The notes under the pieces: generated by a model
Database searches by the model: none
What the model was told of the DNA's origin: nothing
The model's input: the letters and a program-made list of their open reading frames with translations, nothing else
Assembly: GCA_033675265.1 (NCBI GenBank)
Contig: JAUJYZ010001483.1
Coordinates: forward strand, 1 to 64,000
Length of the DNA: 64,000 nt
Direction: 5' to 3'
From: Actinostola sp. cb2023
Taxonomy: Eukaryota > Cnidaria > Anthozoa > Actiniaria > Actinostolidae
Made by a program: the position numbers and the translations under genes
Shown: positions 1-64,000 of the stretch, in pieces
Position numbering within the stretch: position 1 is the first letter of the stretch
How the letters are laid out: every line of letters begins with the position of its first letter

Positions 1-63290
<63,290 letters not shown>

Positions 63291-64000
63291 GTAATGTGTG
63301 CAATCAGGAGCCCATAAGTAGGAGCATCCATGTAGCATTAAAATCTGTCACGGCGTTTGAACAAGTTTGGCTATTTTTAGAACACGAAATTGAACAATCA
63401 CTGCAAACTAACTAGCCTCCTTTGCAGCCGTTTGGCTACAAATTAACGAGTTGCAGCAAATAAAACGAGTTGCTGCAAATAAAACGAGTTGCTGCAAATA
63501 AAACGAGTTGCAGCAAATAAAACGAGTTGCAGCAAATAAAACGAGTTGCAGCAAATAAAACGAGTTGCTGCAAATAAAACGAGTTGCTGCAAATAAAACG
63601 AGTTGCATCAAATAAAACGAGTTGCAGCAAATAAAACGAGTTGCAGCAAATAAAACGAGTTGCAGCAAATAAAACGCGTTGCTGCAAATAAAACGAGTTG
63701 CTACAATAAAACGAGTTGCTGCAACTAAAACCGGAAGTGCACAGTGATTGGTCAATTTCGAGAAATCGTGTTCTAAAAATAACCAAACTTGTTCAAACGC
63801 CGTGACATAGACCCAATGTGTAGCATGGATGCTCCTATGAAATTATTTTAATTATTCTAATTATTTTTATGTGTTTTATTATTGTAATTCTTGTACCACC
63901 AATTATGTATGTAGAAAGTAATTTGTAGGGAGTGGTTAGAAAACAGGTCGTTCTCACACCACTGCGGGATAAGACGTAGGTTTCTAAGCCGTTCTGTACT
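63291..64000 (+). other. Start of next intron
   Basis: It is occupied by a foldback element with a minisatellite core (63319-63837). 63838-64000 shows nothing I recognise. No exon or polyadenylation signal is evident before the window ends. Confidence 0.6.
63319..63837. mobile_element. Foldback element with 19-bp minisatellite in its core
   Basis: The left arm TAGGAGCATCCATG...TGTCACGGCGTTTGAACAAG (63319 on) is the inverted copy of the right arm ending CTTGTTCAAACGCCGTGACA...CATGGATGCTCCTA (63837). The arms run about 100 bases. Between them about 15 copies of GAGTTGCAGCAAATAAAAC (63448-63725) alternate with a GTTGCTGC variant. Confidence 0.82.

Overview
The window is eukaryotic, intron-rich animal DNA that I read as cnidarian, most likely a stony coral. 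No organism-specific marker was searched, so this is inference. It rests on an extracellular protein with the order EGF array, NIDO, AMOP, von Willebrand D, Ig-like, EGF, known from MUC4-type proteins and from coral mucin-like skeletal-matrix proteins, and on very abundant foldback (MITE-like) elements. Everything I can support as coding belongs to one gene on the + strand. It enters from the left edge mid-exon and leaves on the right after an EGF exon ending at 63290. Neither start codon, promoter, stop codon nor poly(A) site is in view.

Layout. (1) 1-21371: tandem array of a 238-bp exon-plus-intron unit. There are 87 copies of a 114-bp phase 1-1 EGF exon (83 before and 4 after a 711-bp inverted-repeat transposon at 19653-20363). 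(2) 22041-22154: another EGF exon, followed without a gap by about 9.4 kb (22155-31547) of an 81-bp minisatellite. That unit is a chimera of the 3' half of the EGF exon and the first bases of its intron, so every copy carries a consensus 5' splice site. (3) 33116-41091: six further EGF exons, separated by introns full of foldback elements and one 4.1-kb array of about 49 bp units. (4) 43325-49799: five NIDO exons. (5) 49909-50438: AMOP exon. (6) 53803-57460: vWD exons and a following linker exon. (7) 57847-63290: Ig-like exon, a two-EGF exon and three single EGF exons.

The intron phases at every junction I propose are compatible (almost all phase 1 in the EGF parts; phase 0 or 2 inside NIDO). 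The downstream exons sum to 3810 bp (1270 codons), and the array adds up to about 3290 codons if every copy is used. Three array exons carry frame-breaking indels. Because the exons are phase-symmetric they could be skipped without harm, or they may be assembly errors.

The introns hold most of the rest. There are at least eight distinct tandem arrays (81, about 49, 67, about 90, 18, 47, 72 and 19 bp units), long A/T microsatellites, tRNA-derived repeats, a U6 snRNA fragment, a three-copy TA-flanked MITE family, and a nested insertion of one transposon into another with an intact 8-bp target duplication. The gene product is predicted to be a large secreted or membrane-anchored, calcium-binding, adhesive extracellular protein. 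The signal peptide and any transmembrane segment lie outside the window.
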